From the NCBI GenBank assembly GCA_001687465.1, contig LVLI01000295.1:124001-188000 (forward strand): 64,000 nucleotides of DNA, given 5' to 3'. A program made the translations under genes and the position numbers. Of this stretch, positions 34,913-43,733 are shown in pieces. Position 1 is the first letter of the stretch; each line of letters starts with the position of its first letter. This DNA is from Halocafeteria seosinensis. Lineage: Eukaryota; Sar; Bigyra; Bicosoecida. The notes below the pieces were generated by a model that made no database searches, had not been told where the DNA came from, and was given only the letters and a program-made list of their open reading frames with translations.

Positions 34913-35306
34913 CTTCTCGGAGCTGTTGGATAAGTTGTCGTAATGAATTCGGCGGAGAAAAACGAAACATTCGTGTCCATAGAACCTGTAAAAGGCTCCA
35001 AAGGGGATCTTTTTTTTTTTTGAAATTTGAATCCGAAGCCCCTCCGCGCGGCCTCCGGGCTTAGATCCCGGATACACAGTTTTGGCGGAAACTTTTGGGA
35101 ATTGGAAGGTTAAAAAGTTTCAGGAAGCGGGAGGCAGTCCAGATACGCTGCGTAGAATGTAGAGAATTTTAAAAACTTCAAGGACGTTTGTCGTATTTGT
35201 TGAGATGTACTGAGTGGTTCTAAGGAGAGAAATAGCACGGATGAGGGCATTCAGTACAAGTTCGTGTTGTACCTGTATCATTTGGAATTGGAACGTTACG
35301 CAGAAT
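34913..35306. other. Intergenic gap with a poly-T tract
   Basis: About 390 bases lie upstream of GCP2. There is a run of T near 35008-35020 and a GC-rich stretch near 35040-35070. An in-frame extension of GCP2 to 35077 exists but is unlike the rest of the protein, so I treat it as 5' leader. Confidence 0.4.
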
Positions 35307-38300
35307 CTACAATCCATCGGAAGAATCTCCTTTCTGTTTCTTGTTAGCATCTATCAAACCCCGGTAACCTTTGTTCTCTCCAATAGCTTTTAGCAACATA
35401 CTATTTGACCGTTTTCCTAATATGTTTGTGGGCTTCTTGGGACGAGATGTGGTGGGGGCTGTTTGAGGAGCAGATTCTTGTGTTGGGGGGTCTGATTGCT
35501 TTGCAGAGCTATCTTTTTTCGCCTTTTGGAAGACGAAACCACGAGCTCCCTTAGTGGATACTCGTCCACCCCGAGAAGCGGACCCCGAAGCAGAGCGCTG
35601 TACACTGGTGTTCGTGACAGCTCCGTCGTTTTGCCGCTTCAAAGATAGGTGCGCGTACTTGCTATGGGAGTCCCAGTCGGGCAAAGAATCCAGATTAAGC
35701 CAGGTGTCCCAATTGCTTTGCAAATGCCCATCATTGCTATATCCTTCCGTAGCACTGTGACCGAAGCTCCCGAACCCGTGCATGGTGCTTTCACTGTTGA
35801 ACGGTTGGTCACTAAAACCAGACATAAGTACAGACTCAGACCCGATGTTCTCCTCAAAGGACGGTGGAGCACTCGACGCTCGTGCGATAGGCGTGGGTTC
35901 AGCCGCTGACGCATCAGAGTATACTAGGTTCCCGCTCTGAGGCGCTGACACTCCGACTGATCTAAGCGCTTGCTGAAGCATAGATCCCCCGGCTGGCTCC
36001 TGGTCATGAATTTGAGACGAGGTAGACGTTGATATGGAACTCGTTGCCTCCTCGGTATTCGCCTGCTTTCCGGTGTCCCTTGTAGCATCCCTGGGAGCAT
36101 CAACACGAGAGGCGTTCTGACAGCCTTCCATAGCAGTCGAACCATCAGCGGGAACAGCGGGCTTTACTTCCTCACAAAACCCAACCCTACGGTGTTTTGC
36201 TACTTCTTGTTCCTCCGCCGGTAGTTTCATCGTGCCATCGTTCCGCTCTGAGTCCAAAAGAGAATCCAGCGGAGAGCCATATTGGTGATCCGACACTGGC
36301 GTGTTCTGGGTCTGGGACTCTTCACGGCGAAGCTTACCCAAGTCTTCTCCATAGCTAAACATACATGCACCTCTTCTTCTCTTTCTTGTAAATACCGTAG
36401 CATCAGCATGCCCTTCTGTCTCCTCGGCACTCTCTGTTTGTTGCTCGACTTGTTCGCTTGAGCCCTTAGCTCTCTGTCGACATCGCTGCACCGCCTTTTG
36501 CAGGGCAGTTTGTACGTCGAAGTGATCATTGTCGTCCTCTTCGTCTTCCGCGGATGAGCCTTCCTCATTTCCACGCTCTTCACCGTCATCTTCCGATTCG
36601 CTGTCAAATAAACCTTCATCGTCGGCAGCCAAGTCCTTGTCCTCGGTGGAGACCCTTGCTCCATATTCTTCGGCTCCTCTTTCACGCTTCTGTTTTTCCC
36701 TTTGTTCAATTGCGGCTTCGTCATCATATTCTTCGAACGCATCCTCCGCTTCTTCCATTTTCTCCAGATTTGCCCGGGCTCGATTGTTCGTGCTGCGGCG
36801 CTTCTTCCTATACTTGTTGTGTCCCTCTTTAACTGCGCGGATAACTGTCTTGACTTGCTGTTCGTCAAGTTTGCGCTGAAGTTCGGCAACGAATGCCTGG
36901 TCAACATCATCCTCTTCGTCGCTCGAGACGTCGTCAACAATACCTTCTAGTGCCTCTGAAAGATCTACATTGTATCCTAATGCCTCTTGTTCTTCCTTCT
37001 GTTCTTCTGCAGTTTGCGCGGCCTTCTGTTGCTCGTCGGAGTTAGTAAAGTTACCGATCATCGAAAGTTGTTTGACTTGGTCGTCTTCCTCTTCGCCCTC
37101 TGAGGCTTCTGCTTCAACTAACTCGCCAATTTCTTCTTCAGTTTTTCCCTGGGCTAGTAGAGCCTTCTTGTACTCTTGCTGCTCACGCTTCCTGGTAGAT
37201 TCCTTTTCCATCTCCTTGCGGATCATCTCGGCATACTTGCTGTTCCTCGGCTTGTCGCTCTCGTGGTATTGCTTTTCACTAGAGCTTTCATCGTCGTCTT
37301 CGTTGTCATCTTCGTCTTCATTGTCACCTCCGTTTTCATTGTCACCTTCATTTTCTTCGTCCTCTTCACCAGTGTACTCCGGTTCAGACTCTTCATGTTT
37401 GCTAGTTTCGCGGGATTCTGCAGGTTTCTGATCGCCAATGGGTTCATCTGTTGCTTCTTTTCCAGTGGAGACTTTCTTAAGAAAGAAATTTTCAAATGCT
37501 GTTGATGACGTTTTCGGTGGTTTAGATTCACTTGCATTTGCACTTGTTTCTGCCGACGACGCGTTCTTTCCAGAGAAGAGGCCAAACAACGTCGGCTGTT
37601 GCTTTACAGATTTCGTAATGGATCCGTCTTTGGCCACATGTTGCTTTGGACCATCCACGACAAGGGCAGGAGCAGCGCTCGAAGGGGTCGTCGATGCTGT
37701 TCTTCCATGTGCTTCAGAGGATGTCGACTCTGACTTTTCAGCGACGAGAGAACTGGTGGGCAAACTCATGTGAGATTCTTGCTCTCCAGAGGCACTCTCG
37801 TGAGCAATATTGGATTCCCTCGGAGTAGGCATGCTATGCGCACTGGTTGCAGAGGAATAAATGGCATCCAGATGCTCTTCACCCGAAGTATTCGTTGACC
37901 CATCCCCGGCCCTTTTAGGCTTTTGAGTGCCATACGTCCGTTTTACTTGGGGCGCCTGCGATAATGTGTTGGATTCACCACTCTCTGTCTTAGTTGTGGA
38001 GATGCTTTCACCGGATAGTTGAGGAGAACTTGGCATGCTTAGTGAATTCTCTGTCTCTCCTCGAAGAGACTCTGATGCGACCGGTAGCTTGGATGCCCTT
38101 CTTGGGTCATCTTCCACGACCATCTTTTCCTCTCGACCCTTGCTATCTTCGTCCTCTCGTTTTTCGTCCGGGGTTGGTTGTTCCTCCTGAGTACGCTTAG
38201 CCTCCTGGTCAGCAACAGATATGGAAGCATCTGTGTGCTTCTCGGCGACATCAGCTGCACCAATTTTCTCCAGAAATCGTTGAGCGCGAAGTTTACCTTT

Positions 38301-40589
38301 TCCTTCTGCTCGTTTCTTTCGGTCCTCATCTGTTTGGCGCATCCGTTCCATTTTCTCTGACAGTTGCTGCTGCATCCTCCGTAACCGCCTCCTCATATTT
38401 CCAATTTCTTGTGCCACGGCAGAGCGATACCCCAGGTTTCGTGCGGAATTATTGGCAGTCTGCAGAAGCTCTGTGTTCTTGAGTGCCGCCCGTAGCATTG
38501 TGCGAGCGTATTTTCCTTTCATTTCGACTCCCTCGTCTAGTGCCCGTTGTTGAAATGAAACGCCATTGACGGTGGACGTTATTACTTGATTGTTAGCCAC
38601 ATTGGTAGCACGTCTTGTCAGCAGATCGGCTATATCCTTGCAGTCGAATGCATTGGGCAACTGGCCTTCATGAAGAGCACTCTGCAGCGCAGAAGTAGCC
38701 CGCCCTGAAGAAGCCGCGAGATGAGCAATTAAAGGGTGGACAATGTTCTCTACTTCTGCGGTCTTCAAACTTTTCCCGTTTGAATCGGTCCACGACTTAA
38801 GTTTGGCTTCTAATTGCTCTACCTCCTCTTTTAGCTTTTTGGTCTCGTCATCAGCCAATGCGTCTTCCTGTGGTACCCCTTGCTTACCCTGGTCTTGAGT
38901 ATTCGACTCGCCAATACCGTCTGACGTTCTCGTGTCGTTGTCTCCCATATTCTCATCCTCACTATCACTCAACACGATTACATCCCGCCTATCAGCGTCA
39001 TTGTCTCGTTTCAGCTGTACTTTGTCAAGTGGACGACTGCCTGTCACTCCTGCAGCATGCGCAGGTCGTGCATCGCGAGAAGCCAGTCCTTTCTTTTCTC
39101 TGCTGGTCATAGCTTTTTGCTTAATCATTTCACTGAGTCGATCAACACGGTCCCATCGCTCTTCATCCGTCACCTGTCGAAGTTGCATCAACCGCTGAGC
39201 TTTCTCTAGTTTCTTTTCCTCTTCCGTCTTCGGCCGTTGTTTTTCTTCTTTTGTAGACTCGTCTTCTTCCTCCTCGTCGCTTTCTGCTTTTTCCGTTTTC
39301 GGTCGTTTTCCTTTTGTGGACTCGTCTTCTTTCTCCTCCCGTTCGCTTCTTTCTTTTTCGGTTTTCGTTAGCGGCTGTTCTTCTTTTGGGGACTCTTCTT
39401 CGTGTCTCTGTCCTTCCACTCTTGGCGTTTGTTTCTCCGTTGTGGGCTCCTCCATTTCTTCACTTCCCCTCTCTCTTGTCGTCGTGTCTTGAAGTTCATC
39501 TTCATCTTCTTCGTCCCCCTCTTTGACCTTGGAAGATGAAGCCTGTTCGCTTTCAGCTTGACCTCCTGCGTCAGCAGTGGCGTCTTCCTCCTTCCAGCGA
39601 TTAGAGTTATCAGTCGTTGCTTCGCCATCATCCTCGCAATTATCCGTGTCCTCAAAGTGCGCCTTGGCAGCAGCAGCCTTTTCTCCCCCCTCTAGAGAGT
39701 GATCGGCTTCACTATGGTTCACTTTGTCAACATCCCGATTTCCAGTTCCCTTGTCTTCTCTGTCTAGCTGTGCGTCGTTGTGGTCCTTCGCAGGCTTCAC
39801 AATGCAATTTTCATTGCCATCCAAGTTGTCTTCGGTACCATCTTCCCCATGATTTGCTTCATGATTATCATCGATATGCTCGGACTTTTCTTTCATTTCT
39901 GCTGTAGATATCTGTGTTTCGTCAGGCTTCAAAACGGAAGTATCATCCCCATGTACTCTGTCTCCGGCATGATTTTCCCCATGATTTGCTTCATGATCGC
40001 TACGCTCAACGAAGTTCTCGTCCATTTCTTCGACAACGGAATTTTCACCTCCACCAAAGTTGTCTCGACTATTATCTTCCCCCTGATTTTCTGCATGAGT
40101 ATCATCAGTGCACCCGTGCTTTTCTTCCATTTCTTGTGTAAATATCTGTGCTTCATCAGTCGATGTCTGGTTCCGGGTGCGCGCGCTCTCTCCATCCTCC
40201 CTTACATTGTCGTCATCGGCTGACGCTGGATTATCATCCTCCTCCTGATCAGAGGAAGTAGTACGCCTAGCTCCAAAACGTTGGTTATCCGAGGGGGAAT
40301 TGTCCTGTGTGCTTTCTAGTTGACGCGCAACCTCATCTTCTTCCTCTTCTGGGGCGCGCTCGGAGCCACGCTGCCGTCGTTTCTCACTTTGAGGGTCCGT
40401 GGTCAAGCATTTATTTCCTTCATCACCCGTATTATCACGAACATCAGAAGTCTCTTTCTCCCTGAAGGAGCTCTTTGGGGTCGTCATTGCACCAGAAAGA
40501 GCAGATGAAGAGGAAGACTCTCTTGTCCAAGAGGGGTCCTCCCCGGACGTTGTCTCCCGTTCTTGTGCCTCTACACCCTCCATTTCCAC
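35307..40589 (-). CDS. Giant acidic nuclear protein with SUMO-interacting and PIP-like motifs
   Basis: One uninterrupted frame of 1,760 residues is rich in Glu, Asp, Ser, Lys and Gln. I recognise no catalytic domain. Visible features: two to three imperfect repeats of about 45 residues near 160-290 (built on 'HEANHGE' and 'TQIS/FT..EM.EK'), and Lys/Glu repeats with 'RPKTE' near 400-460. 'RRDVIVLSDSEDEN' near 530 is a textbook SUMO-interacting motif. A more ordered helical region spans about 585-780 ('EVENIVHPLIAHLAASSG', 'MLRAALKNTELLQTANNSA'). 'KQQPTLFGLFSGK' near 1010 resembles a PCNA-binding box. Charged coiled regions fill 1100-1400, and the tail is basic ('KPTNILGKRSN'). The combination suggests a chromatin or replication-fork scaffold; a claspin/Mrc1-like role is a guess. 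The gene is intronless in an intron-rich window. It is divergent from the WWE/histone-fold gene. Confidence 0.7.
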   Translation of the reverse strand: MEMEGVEAQERETTSGEDPSWTRESSSSSALSGAMTTPKSSFREKETSDVRDNTGDEGNKCLTTDPQSEKRRQRGSERAPEEEEDEVARQLESTQDNSPSDNQRFGARRTTSSDQEEDDNPASADDDNVREDGESARTRNQTSTDEAQIFTQEMEEKHGCTDDTHAENQGEDNSRDNFGGGENSVVEEMDENFVERSDHEANHGENHAGDRVHGDDTSVLKPDETQISTAEMKEKSEHIDDNHEANHGEDGTEDNLDGNENCIVKPAKDHNDAQLDREDKGTGNRDVDKVNHSEADHSLEGGEKAAAAKAHFEDTDNCEDDGEATTDNSNRWKEEDATADAGGQAESEQASSSKVKEGDEEDEDELQDTTTRERGSEEMEEPTTEKQTPRVEGQRHEEESPKEEQPLTKTEKERSEREEKEDESTKGKRPKTEKAESDEEEEDESTKEEKQRPKTEEEKKLEKAQRLMQLRQVTDEERWDRVDRLSEMIKQKAMTSREKKGLASRDARPAHAAGVTGSRPLDKVQLKRDNDADRRDVIVLSDSEDENMGDNDTRTSDGIGESNTQDQGKQGVPQEDALADDETKKLKEEVEQLEAKLKSWTDSNGKSLKTAEVENIVHPLIAHLAASSGRATSALQSALHEGQLPNAFDCKDIADLLTRRATNVANNQVITSTVNGVSFQQRALDEGVEMKGKYARTMLRAALKNTELLQTANNSARNLGYRSAVAQEIGNMRRRLRRMQQQLSEKMERMRQTDEDRKKRAEGKGKLRAQRFLEKIGAADVAEKHTDASISVADQEAKRTQEEQPTPDEKREDEDSKGREEKMVVEDDPRRASKLPVASESLRGETENSLSMPSSPQLSGESISTTKTESGESNTLSQAPQVKRTYGTQKPKRAGDGSTNTSGEEHLDAIYSSATSAHSMPTPRESNIAHESASGEQESHMSLPTSSLVAEKSESTSSEAHGRTASTTPSSAAPALVVDGPKQHVAKDGSITKSVKQQPTLFGLFSGKNASSAETSANASESKPPKTSSTAFENFFLKKVSTGKEATDEPIGDQKPAESRETSKHEESEPEYTGEEDEENEGDNENGGDNEDEDDNEDDDESSSEKQYHESDKPRNSKYAEMIRKEMEKESTRKREQQEYKKALLAQGKTEEEIGELVEAEASEGEEEDDQVKQLSMIGNFTNSDEQQKAAQTAEEQKEEQEALGYNVDLSEALEGIVDDVSSDEEDDVDQAFVAELQRKLDEQQVKTVIRAVKEGHNKYRKKRRSTNNRARANLEKMEEAEDAFEEYDDEAAIEQREKQKRERGAEEYGARVSTEDKDLAADDEGLFDSESEDDGEERGNEEGSSAEDEEDDNDHFDVQTALQKAVQRCRQRAKGSSEQVEQQTESAEETEGHADATVFTRKRRRGACMFSYGEDLGKLRREESQTQNTPVSDHQYGSPLDSLLDSERNDGTMKLPAEEQEVAKHRRVGFCEEVKPAVPADGSTAMEGCQNASRVDAPRDATRDTGKQANTEEATSSISTSTSSQIHDQEPAGGSMLQQALRSVGVSAPQSGNLVYSDASAAEPTPIARASSAPPSFEENIGSESVLMSGFSDQPFNSESTMHGFGSFGHSATEGYSNDGHLQSNWDTWLNLDSLPDWDSHSKYAHLSLKRQNDGAVTNTSVQRSASGSASRGGRVSTKGARGFVFQKAKKDSSAKQSDPPTQESAPQTAPTTSRPKKPTNILGKRSNSMLLKAIGENKGYRGLIDANKKQKGDSSDGL

Positions 40590-41016
40590 TACAAGACTTA
40601 AAAATACCTATACTATTAAAAAGAGAATGATTTCTTTTATCGAATCAGCCAAGCAAAGTAGCATGGAACAACACTAGAGGGGGCAAAATCTGCCCTTCTA
40701 ACTTTTTCGTTTTTGAAATTGGGCCATTTGAATTGGAAGCTCTCATTTGAATTGCACACTTCAACAACGGCAAGAACTTAGCGTACAACAACTCCATCAG
40801 TTACGTCATGACAACTCCAAGGGATGCGGTCAAGAGTTTGACAGTCATATTTCTTGAGTCTAGCCAGCCCATGATGAAGAAACCGTGGTTCGCGAGATCT
40901 CGGAGACTGGATTGATTTGTAATACTGTGGTATGCGAAACGGGAAAGAATTGAGGACGACACATGGAGAGTGTGCTATACTAGTTTCAGACGAACAAATT
41001 CTTAGCAGTAGGTCAA
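40590..41016. promoter_or_regulatory. Bidirectional promoter interval
   Basis: About 430 bases separate the divergent starts of the acidic nuclear protein and the WWE/histone-fold gene. The interval is AT-rich near 40600-40640. No specific element is recognised. Confidence 0.4.
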
Positions 41017-41651
41017 ATGGCGAACTTTGACGGGCGTTCATGGCTCTATGCCGAGGGTGAAGTCCCATTGATTGAGGACGCTGTTCAGCGGGCATACATC
41101 TCGGCCAAAGAGGACAACACCTGCGCTACCTATTCCGTTGGTGGTGATAGGCGACAGTATGCAGTCCAAGTGCTCGAGCATTTCTGGATCCAGTACTCAA
41201 GGAACTGTTCCGTAGCTCTTCAGTCCGTCAGAACGAGCCACGAAGACGAAGTAAACGAAGTATGGCAGTATCGCTACCCAAAAAACTAATGCTTGAAGTC
41301 AATTAGACTAGATGCTTTCCTGCAGATCTTGCGGAGTGACCTACCTATTTCGGGTATCAAGCAGATTATGAGGAGTAACCAAGAAGTTGAGATGGTCAGC
41401 GATGAGGCTCCTATGTTGCTAGCGCAAGCCGTGGAATGTTTCAGCCTAGATATGTTAATACGGTAAGTCACATGGGGAGAATGAGGACATTGGCTTTGTA
41501 TTCAGCGTACTACCGCTCTCACAGAGCGAGAGACAAAGCTGTTACAGAGAACGGTGGCAACGAGGACACAGCACTCGTACAAACGGACCACTTGGACAGC
41601 GTAACTGATGATGTCGTATATTTCGATTTCCTGAGAGAGTCAAGTATCTAG
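41017..41651 (+). CDS. WWE-like domain fused to a CHRAC/POLE4-type histone fold
   Basis: Three exons (41017-41250, 41326-41462, 41525-41651) join in phase to 165 residues. Exon 1 looks like a WWE domain, which binds poly- or iso-ADP-ribose: 'RSWLYAEGEVPLIEDAVQRAY', read in part, then 'RRQYAVQVLEHFWIQYSRN' and 'ALQSVRT', placing the W, IE, Y-V, Q and VR landmarks. Exons 2-3 encode a histone fold of the NF-YC/CHRAC/POLE4 group: 'DLPISGIKQIMRSNQEVEMV' and 'SDEAPMLLAQAVECFSLDML', then 'HLDSVTDDVVYFDFLRE' as the last helices. The histone-fold exon has no in-frame ATG before its first helix, so an upstream exon is required, and exon 1 supplies one in the right phase. Two donors (41251 or 41260) both work. 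The histone-fold call is strong and the WWE call moderate. Partners in POLE or CHRAC complexes are inferred. Confidence 0.62.
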
Positions 41652-41703
41652 TCTGAGTTAGGCATCATACACAGAGCATCGGATAAATGATATACGACGG
41701 AGC

Positions 41704-43387
41704 TCATACTGCTTTGTCTTCTGTATATAGGAAGATATATCCGGTCACAACAAACCCGATCATTGTCATAATACCCGCAGCATAATAGGGGTATGCAGTG
41801 GTAATAAACCGTTCGAATTCATTATGCCAAAAGGGTCGAACCGATACGACATCTTCCTCCTTCAATACTGTCAGTGCGGGTCTACGATACATCACTCTAA
41901 ATTTGTAGATCCCATGCTGGTCCGGTGCCTTGAAAGTACCAGTGTACGTGCCATTGCTGGATGGCTTCATTGTTGTTCTCACGTAAGGATCGAGCATAAC
42001 AAACTCTAGCTGGACGTCATCAGCAATGTAAGGTGTCCACTTTCCCGCAGATCCATCCCACTGTAGAATATCTATAGAATATCTCAAATCATCCTTTGCT
42101 CGATACACGAGGGACTGACGAGCAAGTTCGGGGTCAGAAAACATTGACTTCGGCAAGTCTTCCTGTTTCTTCTTCTTCAGCAAATGCTCTGGAGGAGATC
42201 CATCGATTCGCGCATGCCAAGTATTGTCTGTCCGTAAGACGCCTTCTTCTTGGAAAGTCCATGAAAGCAGAGAGTCGCAAAACTCACTATTGTCACTGCT
42301 GTCCTTCTTGGCGTTACTGTGAGCTGCCTTTACACCGCGCTTCCTCGCATCATCGCTACAAGTCCAAAGAGAACCGAGGAAGGTGACTCGAGAGTTTGTA
42401 CGCGTCTGCACCCCGCTCGCCAACAAGACATCTGATCCGGCCGCTTCCAAAGAGCTGGAGGCAACTTTGCCGGGCTTCGCACTGTATCCAGTGTCGCTCG
42501 CGGCGAGTACTGGGTGAATGAGCACACTGTCTTCGTTGATTGAGTGTGCGATACCATCATAAAGAATGTAGCTGTTTGTAGCACTTATCGCACTTCCTCC
42601 TTTGTCCGACCCCAATTTGCCCACTAGGTGCTTGTTGGTGGTCATTTGGTTAGTAATTACTCTCGTGTGGCCACCATCATCGCTGTTGTCTACGTTGAAA
42701 TGGTCTATTACACGAGTATCTGCAATTATTAGTTGGAGTATGGTATCGTAATGTACTCTTTTGTGTAACAGTAGCATAAGGATTCTTCGCTTACCTTTAT
42801 CGTGGAAATCAACGCCAAATTCAGTGGCAAAGTTGCGGTTAAGCGGAGAGGCCGTGTGATTGACCATCATGAACACATTTCCTCCCTCGGCGACGAAGTC
42901 TTTTAACCCAGTTGAATCCACACCTCCATAAGCTGAAAACAACAATACAGCAGGAGACCACGTCGATCCAGACGACATTGTGGACACCGACCCATTCCAA
43001 CCAACTTACTGTAAGCCGTAGGCGCCATTGCGATGACATGGTCGTACTTCTGTGCCTTGTACTGACGCAGGAGAATCTTATCTTCGTTAACTAACTTGTA
43101 TTCGACCGAAAATCCTCGACCTGTATTCCCATAAGCAACAATACAGCATCAGTATCCGGAACCGATTAAGATACTTGATTGGTTTTATCCCTCGAGAACA
43201 CTGTATCAGACGTACTTTTCAGGCCTGAAAACAGCTGGCTAAATGCGGTCTTCTGTCCTTTATCATTCAGTATTGCTAGAACCCGCGGTCCGGTGGCTGA
43301 TTTTGCCTCTGTAGACTGTATACCAAGGAGATGGAGGGCTAAAAGCCCCACACCTACGAGGTTGACGAACCCTCTAAACGCAGCCAT
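41704..43387 (-). CDS. DDOST: Oligosaccharyltransferase 48-kDa subunit (OST48/WBP1)
   Basis: OST48 is an essential non-catalytic subunit of the ER complex that transfers glycans to Asn-X-Ser/Thr. The ATG at 43387 opens a signal peptide (LVGVGLLALHLLGIQSTEA). The lumenal region shows 'GPRVLAILNDKGQKTAFSQL', 'QKYDHVIAMAP' and 'AYGGVDSTGLKDFVAEGGNV' as in the family. The later half has 'YSIDILQWDG..WTPYIADD', 'VQLEFVMLDPYVRTTM' and 'HGIYKFRVMYRRP'. The protein ends with one membrane segment (YPYYAAGIMTMIGFVVTGYI) and a short cytosolic tail. About four exons (introns near 43170-43110, 43010-42935 and 42795-42735) give roughly 460 residues, the usual length. Its stop is 52 bases from the convergent histone-fold gene. 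This is a confident identification. Confidence 0.94.
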
Positions 43388-43733
43388 TCCTCTCAAAATT
43401 CATGGATTTCAAATGCGATAAAAGGGCTTCCACCTTCACCACGACGGCATTGGTTCTCCCACTGGGCAATTGACGGCAATACAAGAGCACATACAGTCAG
43501 TAATATTTGACCGTGGGCCTCCCTACTCGAAGCCCCTTTGAATCCTTTTTTGTTGTTTCCGAACTAAGTGAACGTAAAGTTTGCACGCTTTAGGTTGCTG
43601 CGAAGCCGCATAACCAAACTCTCACAATAATTAATGCACTAGTCGTTAGGGAATTGTTGGTAGATTACACACGGTATTGTCCAGTATTGAGTGCTCTCCT
43701 GTCTCGTTCCGGACGGGAGTTCATTGAGGGAAA
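43388..43733. promoter_or_regulatory. Bidirectional promoter interval
   Basis: About 350 bases lie between the divergent starts of OST48 and CPSF30-YTH. No coding sequence is seen, and no defined element is recognised. Confidence 0.4.

Noticed and set aside
34913-35077. In-frame extension of GCP2 upstream of ATG 34912
   Set aside because: It is low in complexity, derived from a poly-T/A tract and unlike GCP2 N-termini. The ATG at 34912 begins sequence that fits the rest of the protein.
36529-37505. Several long plus-strand frames opposite the acidic protein, rich in Ser, Leu and Phe
   Set aside because: They are mirror frames of Glu/Asp/Lys-rich codons (GAA/GAG read as TTC/CTC) and have no independent support.
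35307-40589. Naming the acidic protein claspin/Mrc1
   Set aside because: The similarity is mainly compositional, and no diagnostic claspin block was seen. It is mentioned only as a hypothesis.
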